A stretch of 53,829 nucleotides of DNA from Myxococcales bacterium (GCA_016191785.1 JACPVJ010000039.1:1-53829), one strand, 5' to 3'; numbered from the stretch's first letter, positions 41,298 to 50,169 are shown. The notes: generated from the sequence alone by a model not told the origin. Program-made: numbers and translations.

Positions 41298-41867
41298 ATG
41301 CAGCCCGTGGAGATGTTCTTCGACTACGCGAGCCCCTGGGCCTACCTCGCCAGCGAGATCCGCGTGCGCCGGTTGCCCGGCGTGCCGGTCACGCTACGGC
41401 CGATCTACCTGCGTGGGCTCGAGAGCTTCTCGCAGGGCGTGCCCTACAGCGCGACCAAGCTGGCGTACATCGCGCGCGATCTCTCCCGGTGCACCGAGCA
41501 CGAGGGCGTGCGCTTCACTCCGCCGCCGGTCTTCCCCATCAACGGGCTGTACGCCCTGCGCGCAGCGCTGCTCGCCGAGCGCGAGGGCTCGCTCGAGGCG
41601 TTGCACCCGGCGCTGTTTCGCGCGGCCTGGGCCGACGCCCGGGACATTTCGAGCAAAGGTGTGGTGAGCGACGTCGCGCGCCAGCTCGGGCTCGGGTCGG
41701 TGGCCGCTGGCCTGGACGACCCTTGGGTCAAGGCCGAGCTCAAGGCCCGAACCGACGCGGCCGTGGCGCTCGGCATCTTCGGCGTGCCCTCGTTCGTGGT
41801 TGGCGGCGAGGTGTTCTGGGGTCACGACCGGATGGACTACGTGCTGCGCGCGGCCTCACAGGCGTAG
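41298..41867 (+). CDS. DsbA-fold protein of the HCCA isomerase / kappa-GST family
   Basis: A 189-residue thioredoxin-fold protein. 'FFDYASPWAYLASE' is the active-site region of 2-hydroxychromene-2-carboxylate isomerases and kappa-class GSTs, with Ser where DsbA has the first Cys; no C-x-x-C motif is present. The all-helical insert ('ALHPALFRAAWADARDISSKGVVSDVA') is followed by 'LGIFGVPSFVVGGEVFWGHDRMDYV', the family's closing cis-Pro and strand. Such proteins use glutathione, but the exact substrate cannot be read from the sequence. The last 12 bp overlap the convergent DUF4349 gene. Confidence 0.85.
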   Translation: MQPVEMFFDYASPWAYLASEIRVRRLPGVPVTLRPIYLRGLESFSQGVPYSATKLAYIARDLSRCTEHEGVRFTPPPVFPINGLYALRAALLAEREGSLEALHPALFRAAWADARDISSKGVVSDVARQLGLGSVAAGLDDPWVKAELKARTDAAVALGIFGVPSFVVGGEVFWGHDRMDYVLRAASQA

Positions 41868-42746
41868 GAGCTCGCCGAGCCCCAGACGATCCATCCACGG
41901 GAACGGCAAGCGCACCTTCGAGTCGATCTGCTCGGTCGACTTCGGCTCGAAGACCACGGTGATGGTCGAGAACATCACCAGCTCGGCGATCAGCTTCAGC
42001 TTGCCGCGCAGCCGCTCGAGCTCGATGGTCACGCGCTCGATCTGGCGCTGAACCGCCAGCGACTCTTCGACGGTCTTGGCCTTCTCGAGCAGCTCCTCGA
42101 GGCGCTTCTTCACCACCTCGAGGTTCTTCATGCGAATCTGGAGGTCGAAGTAGAGGTCGGTGACGTCTTCGATGCTGACGTTGCGGTGGACCACCTCGCC
42201 GAGCTTCGCGAGCTCGTCGAGGGCGGCGTCGAACTTCGCGCTCGGCACCCGCACCGTGATCTGGTTGTCCTCACGCAACACCAGGTAGCCGCCACGCTCT
42301 TTGGCCAGCTTCTCGACGGCGTCGATGGCCTTCGGGACCTCTTGCACCCGGACCCGGACGTTGGCGGTGTAGACCAAGAGCTGCGACGCCACCGCGGGCT
42401 TCGCGGGCTTGGCGATGGCGGGCTGGCCGCCGGCCGTCGGCAGCGGAGCCTGCTTGGCCGCGGGCTCGGCGCGCGCCTTGTCAGCCCCGAAATTGCCTGG
42501 AGCCCCGGACGCGGGCGCGTCGGCCATCGGCGCGCGAGCCGGCGGCGGCGCCGGCGCAGCCATCGGTTCGGCGGGCGCCTCTTCCATGATCGCGACCTCG
42601 TCCGAATCGGCGGACGTGGCGTGGGCGCCAGATCTCGCGTACCCGCCCGAGCCGGGCGAGGCGCTCGCTTCCTTGGCGGCGGCGCCGCAGCCGGCAACGA
42701 CGAAGAGAAGGACGATCAAAAGCCCGACGAGCCCAGCGCGCACCAT
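41856..42746 (-). CDS. DUF4349 lipoprotein
   Basis: A 296-residue lipoprotein: lipobox 'LFVVAGC' near residue 20, then an Ala/Pro/Gly linker with acidic patches (about 25-120). The DUF4349 domain follows: 'LLVYTANVRVRVQEVPKAIDAVEKLAKERGGYL', 'ITVRVPSAKFDAALDELAKLGEVVHRNVSIEDVTDLYFDL', a coiled coil ('RMKNLEVVKKRLEELLEKAKTVEESL') and 'SLAVQRQIERVTIELERLRGKL'. It ends soon after 'STITVVFEP', without the C-terminal membrane helix seen in many members, which is replaced by the N-terminal lipid anchor. Role unknown; DUF4349 proteins are periplasmic. Confidence 0.82.
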   Translation of the reverse strand: MVRAGLVGLLIVLLFVVAGCGAAAKEASASPGSGGYARSGAHATSADSDEVAIMEEAPAEPMAAPAPPPARAPMADAPASGAPGNFGADKARAEPAAKQAPLPTAGGQPAIAKPAKPAVASQLLVYTANVRVRVQEVPKAIDAVEKLAKERGGYLVLREDNQITVRVPSAKFDAALDELAKLGEVVHRNVSIEDVTDLYFDLQIRMKNLEVVKKRLEELLEKAKTVEESLAVQRQIERVTIELERLRGKLKLIAELVMFSTITVVFEPKSTEQIDSKVRLPFPWMDRLGLGELLRL

Positions 42747-42756
42747 GACGGCCGGA

Positions 42757-42765
42757 AGCCTAGCA
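42757..42765 (-). promoter_or_regulatory. Extended -10 element TGCTAGGCT for the DUF4349 gene
   Basis: On the minus strand TGCTAGGCT ends 10 nt before the ATG at 42746, giving a leader of only a few bases. Confidence 0.42.
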
Positions 42766-42814
42766 ACAAAAACCCACCCGCCCGAGCCGGGCGCCGCCAC
42801 TAGGGGGCGAGCAC

Positions 42815-43705
42815 ATGAGACGCGTGGTGTTTCTGGCGGTGTTCCTCCTCGGTGGCTGTGGCAGCGCGGGGGGCGGCGGCGGGGCCGGCGCTCCGGATGC
42901 GGCTGCCGGGACGACCGGCGGTGGAGCCGGTGGGGGGAGCTCAGGGGGCGGCGGCCCCAGTGGGGGCGGCGGCCTCACTGCGACGGGTGGCGCCGCGGGA
43001 GCCGGGGGCTCGGCGGGGGCGCTTCCGCTCGGCGGAGCGACCGGCGCGGGCGGAGCGAGCGGCGCGCTGACGCTCGCGGTCGTGTCGGGCAATCACCAGA
43101 TGGTCCCCGAGATGTACCCCGCCGGCGAGCCGATGGTGATCGAGGCCCGCGCCGGCGGCGCGCCGGCCCCAGGCGTCACGCTGTCGTGGAAGATCACCGA
43201 CGGCTGGGCGAGCATCGGCAAGCTCGAGACCATCACGGACGCGAGCGGGCGAAGCGAGAACACTTTCATCGGCAACTACGTCCCGCCGAACGTGTCCTTC
43301 ACCAAGCAGAAAGTCACGGTCACGGTCGGCGCCGCCGCCGCCGAGCTCGGGATGACGACCTGCGACACGGGCTCCGGCGCGCCGGTCATGCCGCTGGCGG
43401 TGCTCGAAGCCCCCGCCATGAAGGACGCGGGCAGCGCGAAGGCGGGCAGCACGCTGCCCGGCGCGGTTCAGGTCCGGGTCGTCAATCAGGCGGGGCCCTA
43501 CGTGGGCTCGGCCCTGCCCGGGATCGGGGTGCGCATCGACGGGCCGCCCGGCGTTCGCTGCAAGGGTGAGGCCGTGTTGACCGACGACAAGGGCCTCGCG
43601 ACCTGCAACCTGGAGGTCGGCAACCAGACCGGGTCGCTGTCGTTCAGCGTGAAGGTGGGCGGCGCCGTGACGTACGACGGGGTTCAGGTCGAGGTCACCC
43701 CGTGA
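42815..43705 (+). CDS. Lipoprotein with Ig-like (Big-type) beta domains
   Basis: A 296-residue lipoprotein with lipobox 'LLGGCGS' at about residues 11-17 and a long Gly-rich linker to about residue 85. Two beta-sandwich segments follow: 'VIEARAGGAPAPGVTLSWKITDGWASIGKLETITDASGRSENTF' and 'VRVVNQAGPYVGSALPGIGVRIDGPPGVRCKGEAVLTDDKGLATCNLEVG'. Both have the 'G-x-V-x...D-x-x-G-x-A' pattern of bacterial Ig-like (Big_1/invasin) domains, where each strand pair is closed by 'T-D-x-x-G'. It is convergent with the LamG-like gene at a shared TGATCA. Probably a surface adhesin or structural protein. Confidence 0.7.
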   Translation: MRRVVFLAVFLLGGCGSAGGGGGAGAPDAAAGTTGGGAGGGSSGGGGPSGGGGLTATGGAAGAGGSAGALPLGGATGAGGASGALTLAVVSGNHQMVPEMYPAGEPMVIEARAGGAPAPGVTLSWKITDGWASIGKLETITDASGRSENTFIGNYVPPNVSFTKQKVTVTVGAAAAELGMTTCDTGSGAPVMPLAVLEAPAMKDAGSAKAGSTLPGAVQVRVVNQAGPYVGSALPGIGVRIDGPPGVRCKGEAVLTDDKGLATCNLEVGNQTGSLSFSVKVGGAVTYDGVQVEVTP

Positions 43706-44689
43706 TCAGTTGGGCGGCAGGACCTTGTCGTAAATCTTGAAGTCGTCGAACTGGGCCATGCCGTGGTCCGCGCTGTTGCACTGCAGGTTCCCGACGTAGA
43801 GGTACATCGGGTTCGGCGGGCTCTGCGCGGGGAATCCGGCCGATTTCTGCGCGACCTGCACGCCGTCGAGGTAGAGGGTCCCGGTGACTTGGCCGCTGTT
43901 CTCGGCCCACGTGAGCGTGACCCGAGTCCAGGTGTCCTTCACGAACGTGAGGGCCGCGGTGCCGACCGATACCACGGGCGTCCCCGCGATGCCGAACACC
44001 AGCGCGTTCTCGGGCGCGGCGGTCTTGGTCAGCTGCATGTACGTGTTGGTCAACGCAAACAGTCGGTGCGCCTTGCCGTCGTCTTTCTCGAAGCTCGGAC
44101 GAACGAAGAAGTCGACGGTCCCGACCTTCGGATTGATGTTCTGATCGGCGCCATACTTGGCGCAGTCGCTGGCTTCGTCGATCACCAATGCTCCGCCGCA
44201 GGGGCTAGGCGCGTAGGTGCCCGCGGCATAGCCAGTGCCCCCGCTCTTGATGAAGCTCGGTTTGGTGATCGCCCCGGCGTTGTCCAGGGTGGTGTGAAGC
44301 AGGCGCGCGCCCTCGTTGGCCTCGAGCACGCCACACCCCGCCACGGCGCCCCCGGTGCCACCGGCACCACCCGCCGGTGCGCCACCTGCGCCGCCGGACC
44401 CACCGCTCGCGCCGCCGGCACCACCGCCGGCACCACCGCCGCCGGAGCCAGCGCCGCCACCTACGCCGCCGCTGCCAGCGCTGCCGCCCGTGCTGGCTGC
44501 GCCAGCGCCCGATGCGCCGCCGCTCGATGCGCCGCCGCTCGATGCGCCGCCGCTCGATGCGCCGCCGCTCGATGCGCCGCCCGTCGACGCCCCGCCGCTG
44601 CCGCTCGGCTCGCTCGCGAATTCGTCACCCCCGCACGCGACGACCCCACCGAGCACCAGCGCAACGACCCAAGCCTGGAAAGCGTTCAT
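43706..44689 (-). CDS. LamG-like (concanavalin fold) lipoprotein
   Basis: A 327-residue lipoprotein: lipobox 'GGVVACGG' near residue 19, then about 85 residues of Gly/Ser/Ala linker partly made by a 15-bp repeat. A jelly-roll domain follows: 'GTVDFFVRPSFEKDDGKAHRLFALTN', 'LVFGIAGTPVVSVGTAALTFVKDTWTRVTLTWAENSGQVTGTLYLDGVQVAQ' and 'MYLYVGNLQCNSADHGMAQFDDFKIYDKVL' are the typical LamG/concanavalin-like strands, the last being the common exit motif. Such domains bind glycans or proteins at the surface. The ATG at 44689 is preceded by TGCTACCCT. Confidence 0.78.
   Translation of the reverse strand: MNAFQAWVVALVLGGVVACGGDEFASEPSGSGGASTGGASSGGASSGGASSGGASSGGASGAGAASTGGSAGSGGVGGGAGSGGGGAGGGAGGASGGSGGAGGAPAGGAGGTGGAVAGCGVLEANEGARLLHTTLDNAGAITKPSFIKSGGTGYAAGTYAPSPCGGALVIDEASDCAKYGADQNINPKVGTVDFFVRPSFEKDDGKAHRLFALTNTYMQLTKTAAPENALVFGIAGTPVVSVGTAALTFVKDTWTRVTLTWAENSGQVTGTLYLDGVQVAQKSAGFPAQSPPNPMYLYVGNLQCNSADHGMAQFDDFKIYDKVLPPN
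44511..44585 (-). repeat. 15-bp tandem repeat in the LamG-lipoprotein linker
   Basis: Four exact 15-bp units from 44511 to 44570 and one imperfect unit to 44585. On the coding strand they give GGASS-type pentads. Confidence 0.88.
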
Positions 44690-44696
44690 CCTTGGC

Positions 44697-44705
44697 AGGG
44701 TAGCA
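44697..44705 (-). promoter_or_regulatory. Extended -10 element TGCTACCCT for the LamG-like lipoprotein
   Basis: Ends 7 nt before the ATG at 44689, the same 9-mer and spacing as at 3439-3447. Confidence 0.45.
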
Positions 44706-44747
44706 GGCGAAATTGACACCCGCCGCTCGGGGCGAGATTCTGGGACC

Positions 44748-45317
44748 ATGAAGCGAGCGGTGGTCGGTGCGGGTGTTTGTGTGTTGGGCGCGCTTTTGGC
44801 GTGCAAGCAGGAAGCGAAGAAGGAGCCCGCGCCCACGGCGCCGCCCCAAGCCACCGCGGCGCCCACCCCGGTGCCCGCGGCGCCACCGGCCGCGCCGGCC
44901 GAGTCCGCGGCGCCCGCCACGGGCACCGAGTCCAAGTCCGGGATCCCGACCAGCGGCACCTCGAAGCCGCCGACGGTGGCGGAGTGGGGCGCGGTCGGAG
45001 AGATCACCGTTCGACACAGCACGCCGCTCGGTTGCGAGACCAAGCTGGTGCGCGAGTGGTTGCGGGTGTCGTGTCGCACCAGCGACAGCTCGCCCAATCA
45101 GATCCAGAACGTGAAGCTCACGCGGGGCAACGACTCGGGCGGCATCCCGCCGTTCGTCAAGAAGGGCGTGGCCAGCATCGTGACCCAGGTCAAGCCCGGC
45201 ATCGACGCGGACTGGACCTACGAGTGGAGCAGCTGGGGCAAGCGCGTGCTCACGGTGAAGTGGCCCCACGGCGCGCCAGCGCCGACCTACGAGTTCGATC
45301 AGACCGCGCCGAAGTGA
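44748..45317 (+). CDS. Small lipoprotein, unknown
   Basis: A 189-residue lipoprotein. The signal peptide ends 'VLGALLACKQ' (lipobox Cys near residue 19). A Pro/Ala/Thr linker runs to about residue 75 and a domain of about 110 residues follows: 'WGAVGEITVRHSTPLGCETKLVREWLRVSC', 'IQNVKLTRGN', 'VTQVKPGIDADWTYEWSSWGKRVLTVKWP'. Two cysteines ('LGCET' and 'RVSC') may pair. A GATTCT 6 nt before the ATG is a weak -10. Similar small lipoproteins occur in myxobacterial genomes, but I do not know their function. Confidence 0.65.
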   Translation: MKRAVVGAGVCVLGALLACKQEAKKEPAPTAPPQATAAPTPVPAAPPAAPAESAAPATGTESKSGIPTSGTSKPPTVAEWGAVGEITVRHSTPLGCETKLVREWLRVSCRTSDSSPNQIQNVKLTRGNDSGGIPPFVKKGVASIVTQVKPGIDADWTYEWSSWGKRVLTVKWPHGAPAPTYEFDQTAPK

Positions 45318-45320
45318 GCG

Positions 45321-47042
45321 TCACCACCAGGGCTCGCGACAGCCGGCGAGCTCTGCGGCCTTGGTGGCACCGGCGCGCTGGTCGGGCGGCAGGCTCGCGA
45401 GGGCGAGCGCGACTTTGGGCCACGCCAGCTCGGCCTGGCGGCGCGCGCCGACGGCCGCCTGGGTCTCGCTCTCGAGCTTCGCGTCGTCGCAAGCTTGCAC
45501 CCCGAAGGCACACCCGATGAGCGTGGCTTCTGCCGCCTCGAAGGCCTTCATGGCCTGCCCGCAGCGCGAGGCGGCCCCGTGGGCCGCGACCGCGAGGCGA
45601 TCCGCCGCGGCCACGGTGAGCTTCTTCTTGTCGAGCAGCTTGACGCGGCCCGACAGCTCGTCCCGATAGGCCGCGATCGCCTTCGGCAACAGGTCCGCCA
45701 GTTCGACCGACCCTGCGGCGGTGACCGCGCCGAGACGCACGCGCCCGTCGGCGTCGACGTCGGCGAGGGGATGGGAGAGCGAGCGGTGGAGCGCCGGGAC
45801 GAAGCGGTCGCTGGACTGATCGGCGTGGACCGCCTTGCGCTTGGCCGCCCCGAGCGCGGCGAACAACGGCAAGAGCGCGCCGTCCCGGTCACGCAGCGCC
45901 TTCTCGAAGGCGCTCGAGTTTCGAACGGCGTCGGCGTGCTTGTCGATGGTCGCGATCAAGAGGCGAAGGCGCTGGGCCAGGGCTTCCGAGTCTGCGCCGA
46001 GCTGTGCTTGCTCGAGCGCGTCGGTGAACCCGGGCAGCGCCGCTCGATAGCGCGCCTTCGGCTCGCCCTCGACCCGCAGCGACGGGAAGAGCGCGAGGAA
46101 GTCGGCGTCACTCCGATGGTCGATGCGGCCGACCCGCATCACCGGGCCGCTGGGCCCGTCGAAGCGGCGCGCGAGCACGAGCGCCTCGTCGGCGCACGCC
46201 GCGCGGAGCCCGAGGTAGGCGTCAATGCTGGTGGCGCGCTTTCCGCAGGTCATCAGCACCGCGCCCTTGCCGTCTTCGAGCGCCAGAGGCACGAGCGCGG
46301 GGTCGAGCTTGTCGGCGGCGGCGATCACCAGCGGCTCGACGCGAGGCGTTGCGCCTGCGCGCACGGCCAGCGCGAGGACCGCGGCCGTGGAGCTGAGCGG
46401 CCGCGACGGCGACACGCAGCGTTGCTCGTAGACTTCGATCGTCGGGAAGCCGTCCTGGCACGCGAACTGCTGGGCGCACGCGCCGGCCTTCGCGACGTCA
46501 CCCAAGAGCTCGCCGCAGCCGCGCCCGTCGATCTGCGCGCGCTCGCCGACCTTGCGCTCTACCATCACCTCGAGCATGCGGACGACCAGCGGCGTGCTCC
46601 ACTCGGCGCACCGGGTGGCCCAGCCCTGGGCAGCCTTCGGGCAGTCGCGCTCGCCCTCGCAGCTCTTACCGAGCAGCCGCTGGGCCTCGGCCTCGCAGGG
46701 CGCTGGCACTTGGGCGGCCCGCTTCGAGAGCAGGTCGGCCTGGGCTTCGACGCTCGGAGCGAGCGCGGGCGTCCGGGCCTTGCACAGCCGGAGCCAGTCT
46801 TTGGAGAGAGATGCAGCGTGCGAGCAGAGCGCGCCCTTGCAGCCCGCTTCGGCGCTCAGCACCTCTACCAACTGGCGGCACTCGGCAACCCGTCCGCCCT
46901 TGACGCCTTCCGTGGCGTACAGCCACTCGGCGCTGGCCGGTTCGGCGCCGTCGGCAGCGGGCTTGCGCGGCGCCGGCTCGGCCGCCGGAGTCGGCGCGAC
47001 GCACGCCGTCGCCGCCACGCTGATGAGCACGATCGCCTTCAT
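45321..47042 (-). CDS. Large helical lipoprotein, unknown
   Basis: A 573-residue protein with lipobox 'VAATAC' near residue 14, helical over most of its length. The N-terminal half has eleven or more cysteines in pairs ('CRQLVEVLSAEAGCKGALC', 'CEAEAQRLLGKSCEGERDC', 'CGELLGDVAKAGACAQQFAC'), suggesting disulphide-bonded helical hairpins. The C-terminal half is longer helices with few cysteines, except 'CGQAMKAFEAAEATLIGCAFGVQAC'. No recognised domain. The gene ends 3 bp after the convergent small lipoprotein stop. Secreted and probably lipid-anchored. Confidence 0.62.
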   Translation of the reverse strand: MKAIVLISVAATACVAPTPAAEPAPRKPAADGAEPASAEWLYATEGVKGGRVAECRQLVEVLSAEAGCKGALCSHAASLSKDWLRLCKARTPALAPSVEAQADLLSKRAAQVPAPCEAEAQRLLGKSCEGERDCPKAAQGWATRCAEWSTPLVVRMLEVMVERKVGERAQIDGRGCGELLGDVAKAGACAQQFACQDGFPTIEVYEQRCVSPSRPLSSTAAVLALAVRAGATPRVEPLVIAAADKLDPALVPLALEDGKGAVLMTCGKRATSIDAYLGLRAACADEALVLARRFDGPSGPVMRVGRIDHRSDADFLALFPSLRVEGEPKARYRAALPGFTDALEQAQLGADSEALAQRLRLLIATIDKHADAVRNSSAFEKALRDRDGALLPLFAALGAAKRKAVHADQSSDRFVPALHRSLSHPLADVDADGRVRLGAVTAAGSVELADLLPKAIAAYRDELSGRVKLLDKKKLTVAAADRLAVAAHGAASRCGQAMKAFEAAEATLIGCAFGVQACDDAKLESETQAAVGARRQAELAWPKVALALASLPPDQRAGATKAAELAGCREPWW

Positions 47043-47140
47043 GACTGGTCACCCCCCTCGAGGCGCCCGAATTTCTACGGCCGTTTGCTCCCGGACCGCA
47101 AGGGGTGCGGCTTTCACGAGACACCCGCGGCGCCGGGATC

Positions 47141-47146
47141 TATAGA
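47141..47146 (+). promoter_or_regulatory. Candidate -10 element (TATAGA) for udk
   Basis: TATAGA ends 8 nt before the GTG at 47155. No ribosome-binding site fits in the gap, so the mRNA is probably leaderless. Confidence 0.45.
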
Positions 47147-47154
47147 CCCGGCCC

Positions 47155-47775
47155 GTGGCACGCCCCTACATCGTCGGAGTGGCCGGAGGCACCGGTTCCG
47201 GCAAGACCACGGTCGCCCGCGCCCTGGCCGCGGCCATGCCCGAGGGCACGGCGACGCTCCTCGAGCACGATAGCTATTACCGCGACCGGCGCGACATTTC
47301 GTACGAAGAGCGGTGCGAGCTGAACTTCGACCACCCCGACTCCCTCGAGACCGAGCTGTTGGTCGAGCACCTCGAGGCCCTCCGACGGGGAGAGGCGGTC
47401 GACGTGCCGATCTACGATTTCTCGACGCACCGCCGCAAAGACGAGCGCCAGCGGGTCGAGCCCGCGCCCGTGATCGCCGTCGAGGGCATCTTGGTGTTCA
47501 CCGACGCTCGACTGCGCGACGTGTTCGACCTGAAGGTGTTCGTGGACACCGACGCGGACATCCGGGTGTTTCGCCGGATCCGCCGTGACCTGGAGCAGCG
47601 CGGCCGCACCTTCCAGTCGATTCGCGACCAGTACTATAGGACCGTGCGCCCCATGCACCTGATGTTCGTCGAGCCCAGCAAGCGCTGGGCCGACGTGATC
47701 GTGCCCGAAGGCGGCAAGAACAGCGTCGCCATCGAGCTCTTGGTGAGCAAGCTACAGAGCGTAGTCAGAGGCTGA
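47155..47775 (+). CDS. udk: Uridine/cytidine kinase
   Basis: A 206-residue kinase of normal Udk length that phosphorylates uridine and cytidine to their 5'-monophosphates (pyrimidine salvage). Visible motifs are the Walker A 'GVAGGTGSGKTT' (about 8-19), 'LEHDSYYRD' (the Asp that activates the ribose), 'NFDHPDSLE', 'PIYDFSTHRRKDE' for the base and 'VIAVEGILVF'. 'FVDTDADIRVFRRIRRDLEQRGR' is the lid. The start GTG at 47155 gives the exact family N-terminus. It stands alone on the plus strand, and its TGA abuts the convergent lipoprotein stop in a TGATCA. Confidence 0.93.
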   Translation: MARPYIVGVAGGTGSGKTTVARALAAAMPEGTATLLEHDSYYRDRRDISYEERCELNFDHPDSLETELLVEHLEALRRGEAVDVPIYDFSTHRRKDERQRVEPAPVIAVEGILVFTDARLRDVFDLKVFVDTDADIRVFRRIRRDLEQRGRTFQSIRDQYYRTVRPMHLMFVEPSKRWADVIVPEGGKNSVAIELLVSKLQSVVRG

Positions 47776-48270
47776 TCAGAGCGGCGCGGGCTCGCACGCC
47801 TGCTGGGTGCAGAAACCGCCCGGCTCGGTGCAGATGCCGCAGCTCGCGTTGCAGCAGACCTGGCCTGCGCCGCACGTCTTCGCCCCGCAGGGGTCGCCGA
47901 GCTGGCAGCCGCAGCCGCACTCGTCGGAGAACGCGGTGCCCTCGGCGCAAAAGAACCTGATCGTCATGCACGCGGTCGCGTCCTTCGAGACCCACGTCCT
48001 GCTCGGGTCGGCGTAGTTGCACTTCGCGGGCTTGCTCCGCCGACAGATGCCCCCGCAGTCCGCGCCGCCCTTCTTGGGGTCGCAAGAGTCGGTCGGGTCG
48101 TCGACGCACTTGTAGCCGGCGGGGCACGGGATCCCGGCGATGCCGCCGCAGAACTGGCTGGCCTCGCCCTCGTTCTGGCCGATCGGCTCATCGGACTCTG
48201 GCCCGCCGGTCGCCGCCGAACAAGCCACCGCGCACAGCGCGACCCAAGCAAACACGAACGCCTTCTTCAT
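47776..48270 (-). CDS. Cys-rich lipoprotein with Kazal-like myxobacterial module
   Basis: A 164-residue lipoprotein: signal peptide and lipobox 'CAVACSA' near residue 16. Two Cys modules follow: 'CGGIAGIPCPAGYKCVDDPTDSC' with 'CGGIC', a pattern frequent in myxobacterial secreted proteins and similar to Kazal-type inhibitors, and later 'CGCGCQLGDPCGAKTCGAGQVCCNASCGIC'. GGGAGG (minus strand, 48276-48281) five nt before the ATG supports the start. Probably extracellular; function unknown. Confidence 0.72.
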   Translation of the reverse strand: MKKAFVFAWVALCAVACSAATGGPESDEPIGQNEGEASQFCGGIAGIPCPAGYKCVDDPTDSCDPKKGGADCGGICRRSKPAKCNYADPSRTWVSKDATACMTIRFFCAEGTAFSDECGCGCQLGDPCGAKTCGAGQVCCNASCGICTEPGGFCTQQACEPAPL

Positions 48271-48390
48271 CCCGTCCTCCCAATGCGGCCCCGGGTTCGG
48301 GGCCGGCAGCGGCGCTCTTTTGCTCATACCGCCGCGCTCGTCAAGCCCCGGGCTTGCGGAGCAGGGGGGCCGGCTCCACGTAACCCCGGG

Positions 48391-48747
48391 ATGATTACCA
48401 GGCTGACTTGGGCCGCGCTTTCGGCTTTGGCCCTCGGGTGCGGCTCGAACGACGACGCCGGCGGCAGCAGTGGCCCCGAGGCGCCAGTGCTGGAAACAGT
48501 GATGCCGATGGCGCCGGCGGGCCTGCACGTGAGCTGGAAGAACGTGACCAGCGACTGCGACAGCGTCGAGGGCGAGCGCATGTCGGCCTCCGCGGCGTGG
48601 AAGGTGGCGTTCACCGTCCCGGGCTCGGTGGACAACGAGCACGATGGCACCGCGACCGAGAAGGTGGCCCACAGCTATCGACTGCGCTGCAAGCGAGGCG
48701 ACCAGTATTCGAGCTACTCGAACGAAGTCAGCGGGACGCCCGAGTGA
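48391..48747 (+). CDS. Small lipoprotein with fibronectin-III-like domain
   Basis: A 118-residue lipoprotein: lipobox 'LALGCGS' at about residues 13-19, then a short linker. One beta domain follows, 'LETVMPMAPAGLHVSWKNVTSDCDSVEGER' to 'HSYRLRCKRGDQYSSYSNEVSGTPE', with the pattern of a fibronectin type III fold (Trp in strand B, 'Y-x-L-R' in strand F, ending 'S-N-E-V-S'). One Cys pair may brace it. Its TGA overlaps the ATG of the multicopper oxidase (TGATG), so the two are translated together. Confidence 0.65.
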   Translation: MITRLTWAALSALALGCGSNDDAGGSSGPEAPVLETVMPMAPAGLHVSWKNVTSDCDSVEGERMSASAAWKVAFTVPGSVDNEHDGTATEKVAHSYRLRCKRGDQYSSYSNEVSGTPE

Positions 48748-50117
48748 TGCGACGGGGCGGCGCGGTGCTGGTCGCGGCGGCCGCCCTGGGCTGCGCCGAT
48801 GGCGAAGAGCGACAGCCGGAGCGGCGGCCGACCTGGGACGACCTCGCGCTCACACCGGCCCTGGATCTGGATCCGGCGCCAAGCTCGGTGCTGATCGGGC
48901 TCGAGGCACGCCCTACCGCGAAACGATACCCCGGCACGCGAGGCGCGACGGAGGTCTGGTCCTACGACGGGACCGTGCCCGGGCCGCTGATCGAGGCCAA
49001 GGTCGGCGATGCGGTGACCGTCCGCGTGACCAACTCGCTGCCTGAGCCGACCACGGTGCACTGGCACGGCATGCGCTTGCCCAACGCGATGGACGGCGTC
49101 CCGCACATCCAAGGGCCAATCGAGCCGGGGCAGAGCTTCGAGTACGCCTTCACACCGAAAGACGCCGGTCTGTTCTGGTTCCACCCTCACCTCCGCAGCG
49201 ACGTGCAGGTCGAGAAGGGGCTCTACGGCGCGCTGGTGGTGCGCGGCGCCGACGAACCGACCAGCGATCACGAAGCGATCTTGGTGCTCGACGACGTGCG
49301 CGTGAACGCCGACGGCAGCTTGCCCGAGTACCTGGACGACCAGCAGCTGATGCTCGGGCGTCACGGCAACACGCTGCTCATCAACGGACAGCACCGACCG
49401 GAGCTCGCGCTGCGCCGCGGGTCGCTCGAGCGCTGGCGCCTGGTCAACGCCGCCAACGGCAGGTTCTTCAACCTGCGCCTGGCGGGGCACTCGCTGCGCA
49501 TCATCGGCACCGACGGCGGGCTCTTGCCGAAACCCCGGGACGTCGACCAGCTACTGATCGCGCCCGGCGAACGCTACGACGTGATGTTCATCGCGAGCGG
49601 GGAGGCGGGCGAGTCCCTCACGCTCTGGAACGACCCCTACGAGCGCGGCCACGGCTCCGGAGACGACGAGCCGATGGTGCTGGCAACGGTCAGGCTAAAG
49701 TCCGCTGCGGCGCTCGAGGGGCGAGAGCTGCCGATCGCTTTCCCCCAGATCGAAGCCTTGCCGGCGGGCGGCGGAGACCTCCCGGTCGAGCTCGACGAGG
49801 CGTTTCAGGGCGGTGACCTGGTGTTCACCATCAACGGCAAGACCTGGCCCGACGTGCCGCCGCTGATGATCGCGAAGGGCGGCGTGAAGACGCTGGTCGT
49901 CTCGAACGTGAGCGACATGGACCACCCGTTCCACCTGCATGGGTTCTTTTTTCAGGTGCAGGGCCACCCGCTGGCTTGGAAGGACACGGTCATCGCCCGC
50001 GCGCAGTCGACGATGAGCTTGGTCGCCCGCTACGACGAGCCGGGTCACTGGATGTACCACTGTCACGTCCTGGAACATGCCGAGCACGGCATGATGGGCG
50101 AGATCCACGTCGAGTAG
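48747..50117 (+). CDS. Secreted multicopper oxidase
   Basis: A 456-residue exported three-domain multicopper oxidase. After a lipoprotein-type signal ('VAAAALGCAD') come the four copper motifs: 'TVHWHGMRLP', 'FWFHPHLRSDV', 'DHPFHLHGFFFQV' and 'GHWMYHCHVLEHAEHGMMGEI'. The last holds the Cys-His of the type 1 copper and a Met axial ligand. Such enzymes oxidise phenols, Cu(I) or other metals with O2, and the laccase/CueO-like branch is the nearest. A Met-rich insert as in CueO is not seen. It is coupled to the preceding small lipoprotein. Confidence 0.88.
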   Translation: MRRGGAVLVAAAALGCADGEERQPERRPTWDDLALTPALDLDPAPSSVLIGLEARPTAKRYPGTRGATEVWSYDGTVPGPLIEAKVGDAVTVRVTNSLPEPTTVHWHGMRLPNAMDGVPHIQGPIEPGQSFEYAFTPKDAGLFWFHPHLRSDVQVEKGLYGALVVRGADEPTSDHEAILVLDDVRVNADGSLPEYLDDQQLMLGRHGNTLLINGQHRPELALRRGSLERWRLVNAANGRFFNLRLAGHSLRIIGTDGGLLPKPRDVDQLLIAPGERYDVMFIASGEAGESLTLWNDPYERGHGSGDDEPMVLATVRLKSAAALEGRELPIAFPQIEALPAGGGDLPVELDEAFQGGDLVFTINGKTWPDVPPLMIAKGGVKTLVVSNVSDMDHPFHLHGFFFQVQGHPLAWKDTVIARAQSTMSLVARYDEPGHWMYHCHVLEHAEHGMMGEIHVE

Positions 50118-50169
50118 CCCGTGGCACCACGTGCGCCCCGGGGCCGGCGTTGCAGGCGCGCGCGTCGGA

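Noticed and set aside
44511..44585. Tandem repeat as a CRISPR or origin iteron array
   Set aside because: The units are contiguous, in frame and encode a Gly/Ser linker of a secreted protein.
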